Source of the DNA: Flavobacteriaceae bacterium
GTDB lineage: Bacteria > Bacteroidota > Bacteroidia > Flavobacteriales > Flavobacteriaceae
Direction: 5' to 3'
NCBI GenBank assembly: GCA_023262245.1
Contig: JALRDC010000002.1
Span: forward strand, 1 to 7,749
Length of the DNA stretch: 7,749 bases
Both the position numbers and the translations under genes were made by a program. Below, in pieces: positions 4,470 to 7,749 of this stretch (position 1 is its first letter; each line of letters starts with the position of its first letter). The notes below the pieces were generated by a model. It was not told where the DNA came from, searched no databases, and saw nothing but the letters and a program-made list of their open reading frames with translations.

Positions 4470-7250
4470 ATGAAAAATATTTTGGACTACGATCCGAAAA
4501 AGTTTGTTATAATCAAAGGAGCCCATCTGCACAACCTCAAGCATGTAGATGTTGCCATACCCAGATATCAGATGAGCGTCATTACAGGCTTGTCAGGCTC
4601 AGGCAAGTCTTCGTTAGCCTTCGATACCCTTTATGCAGAAGGACAACGTCGTTATGTTGAAAGTCTTTCCTCCTATGCCCGTCAGTTTATGGGGCGTTTA
4701 AACAAACCTAAGGTAGATTTTATCAAAGGCCTCTCTCCTGCTATTGCAGTAGAGCAAAAAGTAAACACTTCCAATCCACGTTCCACCGTTGGAACTAAAA
4801 CAGAAATCTACGATTACCTCAAATTGCTCTACGCTCGAATTGGAAAAACCTATTCCCCAATATCTGGAAAAGAAGTAAAAAAAGATAGTGTAAGAGATGT
4901 TTTAAAACAAATTCAAAATTTAGAGGAAGGTTCCCGGGTTCTACTTTTAGCTCCAATTGAAGCGGAAGCCAAACGTTCATTTACAGATAAAATTAAGATT
5001 TTTATACAGCAAGGTTTTGCTCGTATTTACTATGAAGATACAATTCATAGGCTAGACAGCTTAGATAAAATTCCAACGAAAGGATTTGATCTAGTCATTG
5101 ATCGTCTCGTCATTCGGCATGAAGAAGATTTCTATAATCGCGTAGCGGATGCCATTGAAATGGCTTTCTATGAAGGTAAAGGTCATTGCTCACTTTTTCA
5201 TCTTGATTCTGGTAAAAGAGAAGCGTTTTCGAATAAGTTTGAATTAGATGGGATGCGCTTTACACAGCCCAATGTTCATTTGTTCAGTTTTAATAATCCA
5301 CTGGGGGCCTGCCCTGTATGTGAAGGTTTTGGCGATGTCATCGGTATAGACCCGGAATTAGTTATCCCAGACACAAGTAAATCCATTTACGATCACGCGA
5401 TTGTTCCTTGGAGGGGGTCTACTCTTGGTAAATACTACAACAAATTGGTAAATTCCGCTTATTTATTCGATTTCCCCATTCATAAGCCTTATTTTGAGTT
5501 AAGTCAAGAACAAAAAGATCTCTTGTGGAAAGGAAATGCTCATTTTACCGGAATTCATGATTTCTTTAAACGTGTAGAAAAAAAGAATTACAAAATTCAA
5601 AACCGAGTGTTATTATCTCGATATAGAGGAAAAACTTCCTGCACTGCATGTAATGGAACACGTCTGAAACAAGAAGCTGGAAATGTCAAGATTCAAGGTA
5701 AAAGCATTGGCGATCTGCTTCAAATTTCTATAGATACTCTAGCCCAGTTTTTTAGTGACTTAAAGCTGCAAAATCAAGACCAGGAAATTGCGGAACGTTT
5801 GCTGATAGAAATCAACAGTCGCTTAAAATTTGTAAGAGAAGTAGGCTTAGGTTATCTCACTTTAAACAGAAGGTCAAATACACTTTCTGGTGGGGAATCA
5901 CAGCGTATTCAATTGGCAACTTCTTTGGGGAGTAGTTTGGTAGGCTCCATGTATATTCTTGATGAACCTTCTATAGGCTTGCACTCACGGGATAATCAAA
6001 AGCTTATTCAAGTTTTAAAAAACCTGAGAGATTTGGGGAACACCGTGATCGTTGTAGAACATGATGAAGAAATCATGAATGCTGCGGATAAAATAATTGA
6101 CATAGGTCCAGAGGCAGGAACTTTTGGAGGCGAAATTGTTGCTGAAGGAACCTTAAAAAACATTCTTAAAAGCGAAGGACTAACTGCTGATTACCTCAAT
6201 GGGTCAAAGAAAATAGAAGTCCCAATAAAAAGGAGGAAGTCAAAAAATAAAATAGAAATCATCGGGGCTAGAGAACAAAATCTAAAAAACATTAATGTAA
6301 CCATCCCTTTGGGAGCACTAACCGTAGTAAGTGGTGTTTCAGGAAGTGGAAAAACCAGCTTGGTTAAAAAAATCTTATACCCTGCCCTACTGCGACATTT
6401 TGATATTTACAGTGAAAAACCAGGATCTTATTCGGAGTTGAAGGGTGACTTAGACACTTTAAAGAGTGTTGAATTTGTAGATCAAAATCCTATAGGGAGA
6501 TCCTCTCGCTCCAATCCGGTAACCTATATCAAAGCTTATGATGAGATTCGAGGGCTTTATGCTTCGCTGAATATTTCCAAGCACAGAAATTATCAACCCA
6601 AACACTTTTCATTTAATGTAGATGGAGGTCGCTGTGATCATTGTAAGGGTGAGGGAACCATTACCATAGAAATGCAATTCATGGCGGATGTTGTTTTAGA
6701 ATGTGAACATTGCAATGGAAAGCGTTTTAAAAAAGAAATATTAGAAGTCAAATTTCACGATACCAATATTGATGACCTCCTCCAAATGACTGTGGACGAT
6801 GCAATTACATTTTTTAACAAGCATGCTCAAAAAAAAATAATTCAGAAATTGCAACCCCTTCAAGAGGTAGGTTTAGGCTATGTGACACTTGGGCAATCCT
6901 CAGCCACACTATCAGGAGGAGAGGCACAGCGAATCAAACTCGCTTCATTCATCAGCCAAGGGATTTCAAAAGAGAAAGTACTTTTTATATTTGATGAGCC
7001 CACTACTGGCCTTCATTTTCATGATATTCAAAAATTGCTCACTTCGTTTGAGGCCTTAATTGATAAAGGACATACCATTGTCGTGGTAGAACACAATTTA
7101 GAACTGATTAAATGTGCAGATCATCTCATTGACTTAGGCCCTGAAGCAGGTGATGAAGGAGGATCTCTTGTTGGACAAGGAACTCCTGAAGCTATTGTCA
7201 AGATAAAAGCATCACACACGGGCAGCTATTTAGCAGACAAATTAAAATAA
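4470..7250 (+). CDS. uvrA: Excinuclease ABC subunit A (UvrA)
   Basis: This 926-residue protein (E. coli UvrA has 940) is the damage-sensing ATPase of nucleotide-excision repair, which loads UvrB onto lesions. Two ABC ATPase modules are complete. The first has Walker A GLSGSGKSS (40-48), signature LSGGES (472-477) and Walker B YILDEPS (495-501). The second has Walker A GVSGSGKTS (622-630), signature LSGGEA (814-819) and Walker B LFIFDEPTTGLH (838-849). The second zinc finger is intact: Cys722-x2-Cys725-x19-Cys745-x2-Cys748, the finger needed for damage binding in E. coli. The first is degenerate: Cys281-x2-Cys284 remains, but the first pair is reduced to Cys240 with Phe at 243. Cys391-x2-Cys394 is also present. 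The ATG at 4470 gives MKNILDYDPKKFVIIKGA, slightly longer than E. coli before the conserved strand. It is divergent from the sigma gene, and its end overlaps the next gene on the other strand. Confidence 0.97.
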   Translation: MKNILDYDPKKFVIIKGAHLHNLKHVDVAIPRYQMSVITGLSGSGKSSLAFDTLYAEGQRRYVESLSSYARQFMGRLNKPKVDFIKGLSPAIAVEQKVNTSNPRSTVGTKTEIYDYLKLLYARIGKTYSPISGKEVKKDSVRDVLKQIQNLEEGSRVLLLAPIEAEAKRSFTDKIKIFIQQGFARIYYEDTIHRLDSLDKIPTKGFDLVIDRLVIRHEEDFYNRVADAIEMAFYEGKGHCSLFHLDSGKREAFSNKFELDGMRFTQPNVHLFSFNNPLGACPVCEGFGDVIGIDPELVIPDTSKSIYDHAIVPWRGSTLGKYYNKLVNSAYLFDFPIHKPYFELSQEQKDLLWKGNAHFTGIHDFFKRVEKKNYKIQNRVLLSRYRGKTSCTACNGTRLKQEAGNVKIQGKSIGDLLQISIDTLAQFFSDLKLQNQDQEIAERLLIEINSRLKFVREVGLGYLTLNRRSNTLSGGESQRIQLATSLGSSLVGSMYILDEPSIGLHSRDNQKLIQVLKNLRDLGNTVIVVEHDEEIMNAADKIIDIGPEAGTFGGEIVAEGTLKNILKSEGLTADYLNGSKKIEVPIKRRKSKNKIEIIGAREQNLKNINVTIPLGALTVVSGVSGSGKTSLVKKILYPALLRHFDIYSEKPGSYSELKGDLDTLKSVEFVDQNPIGRSSRSNPVTYIKAYDEIRGLYASLNISKHRNYQPKHFSFNVDGGRCDHCKGEGTITIEMQFMADVVLECEHCNGKRFKKEILEVKFHDTNIDDLLQMTVDDAITFFNKHAQKKIIQKLQPLQEVGLGYVTLGQSSATLSGGEAQRIKLASFISQGISKEKVLFIFDEPTTGLHFHDIQKLLTSFEALIDKGHTIVVVEHNLELIKCADHLIDLGPEAGDEGGSLVGQGTPEAIVKIKASHTGSYLADKLK

Positions 7251-7749
7251 GCGTTGGCGCATCCTTTTAACTAAATCTTCAATATCTGAAGACCATTTGA
7301 AAACGAAAAGAGGGATGCAAAAAAGCCCTAAGATCAATAAACTTCTCAAGGGAATGGAAAGCCAAGGGCTCAGTATAGTGGGAATTGCATATAGGGATAA
7401 ATAAATTAGGCCAAGGCTAATAACCACGCCAAATGATTTCGAAGAATAAGGGTGTAGTCCAAACAAGTACTTTACAAGTATTATTTTACATAGATTAATG
7501 AAAACAATTACGATAAGAGTAGCCATTGCTGCCCCAAGAATCCCAAAGCTGTTGATAAAGAAATAATTCAGCACAACAGCTAGCAACGCTGAACTAACTG
7601 AAAACCAGAAGACGTAAGAGTAGTATTTGGAATTACTGATGATGTTATTTAAACAACCCATAGACATGCTGAAGAGTTTTCCCAAAGAGACTAAAACAAC
7701 CACACCAAAGGCTGAAGCATAACCTTCCTGGTTAATGATTCTGTAAAAA
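7242..7749 (-). CDS. C-terminal part of a polysaccharide flippase-like membrane protein (MOP/MATE-type exporter; start outside the window)
   Basis: On the minus strand the frame is open from the window edge to TAA (7244-7242), giving about 168 visible residues. A GTG at 7703 is internal, because in-frame codons continue upstream (FYRIINQEGYASAFG). The protein is strongly hydrophobic, with about four or five membrane segments, for example around VFWFSVSSALLAVVLNYFF, GAAMATLIVIVFINLCKIIL, VVISLGLIYLSLYAI and SLLILGLFCIPLFVF, and it ends in a basic tail (VKRMRQRLF). The pattern of a small-residue helix, then NNIISNSKYYSY, then VLNYFFINSFGILGAAMATL, is typical of the C-terminal half of Wzx-like O-antigen and polysaccharide flippases, which move lipid-linked sugars across the inner membrane. 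The exact substrate is unknown. It converges on uvrA with a 9-bp overlap. Confidence 0.82.
   Translation of the reverse strand, partial: FYRIINQEGYASAFGVVVLVSLGKLFSMSMGCLNNIISNSKYYSYVFWFSVSSALLAVVLNYFFINSFGILGAAMATLIVIVFINLCKIILVKYLFGLHPYSSKSFGVVISLGLIYLSLYAIPTILSPWLSIPLRSLLILGLFCIPLFVFKWSSDIEDLVKRMRQRLF

Noticed and set aside
4302..4544. 80-codon frame on the minus strand upstream of and into uvrA
   Set aside because: It overlaps the well-conserved uvrA start antisense, covers the regulatory region and the candidate sigma promoter, and its product looks like low-complexity A/T-rich translation.
4451..4660. 69-codon frame on the plus strand starting with GTG just before uvrA
   Set aside because: It is an out-of-frame reading of the uvrA N-terminus; uvrA in its own frame matches the family throughout.
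7701..7703. GTG at 7703 as the start of the flippase-like gene
   Set aside because: The frame continues upstream to the window edge with flippase-like sequence, and the visible part is only the C-terminal section of the family.
1..7749. Mobile element, phage, CRISPR, tRNA or toxin-antitoxin content
   Set aside because: I found no transposase, integrase, regularly spaced direct repeats, tRNA-like cloverleaf or attachment-site pair; the gene content is chromosomal and mostly conserved.

Overview
The window looks like a chromosomal segment from a member of the Bacteroidota, most likely family Flavobacteriaceae. The evidence is low GC, A/T-rich gaps, genes with poor Shine-Dalgarno sequences, a TAnnTTTG-type -7 box, a DUF1835 protein, and UvrA and endonuclease III sequences of flavobacterial type. 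There are no mobile elements, phage genes, CRISPR arrays, rRNAs or tRNAs. Most of it is ordinary core genome.

Layout, left to right. Positions 1-540 (+) hold the 3' end of a conserved protein of uncertain function whose start lies outside. Positions 612-1361 (+) encode a DUF1835 protein. Positions 1456-2298 (+) encode a probable lipoprotein alpha/beta hydrolase. It converges, 7 bp apart, on a Bcp-type peroxiredoxin at 2306-2764 (-). Divergently, 50 bp away, an endonuclease III (nth) runs 2815-3462 (+). A 47-residue ORF at 3452-3595 (-) overlaps the end of nth tail to tail. It sits 44 bp downstream of an ECF-like sigma factor at 3640-4233 (-), so it probably belongs to the sigma transcript. 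A 236-bp divergent regulatory region separates the sigma gene from uvrA at 4470-7250 (+). The window closes with the 3' end of a polysaccharide flippase-like membrane protein at 7242-7749 (-), which overlaps the uvrA end by 9 bp.

How the genes may work together. The block from 2306 to 7250 gathers a thiol peroxidase, base-excision repair (Nth), nucleotide-excision repair (UvrA) and an alternative sigma factor. This suggests an oxidative-damage and DNA-repair neighbourhood, although co-regulation is inference. The points most worth a second look are the small basic ORF behind the sigma gene, its start codon lying in a potential hairpin, inverted repeats in the sigma leader, an endonuclease III with no cysteine at all and hence no [4Fe-4S] cluster, and a degenerate first zinc finger in UvrA.
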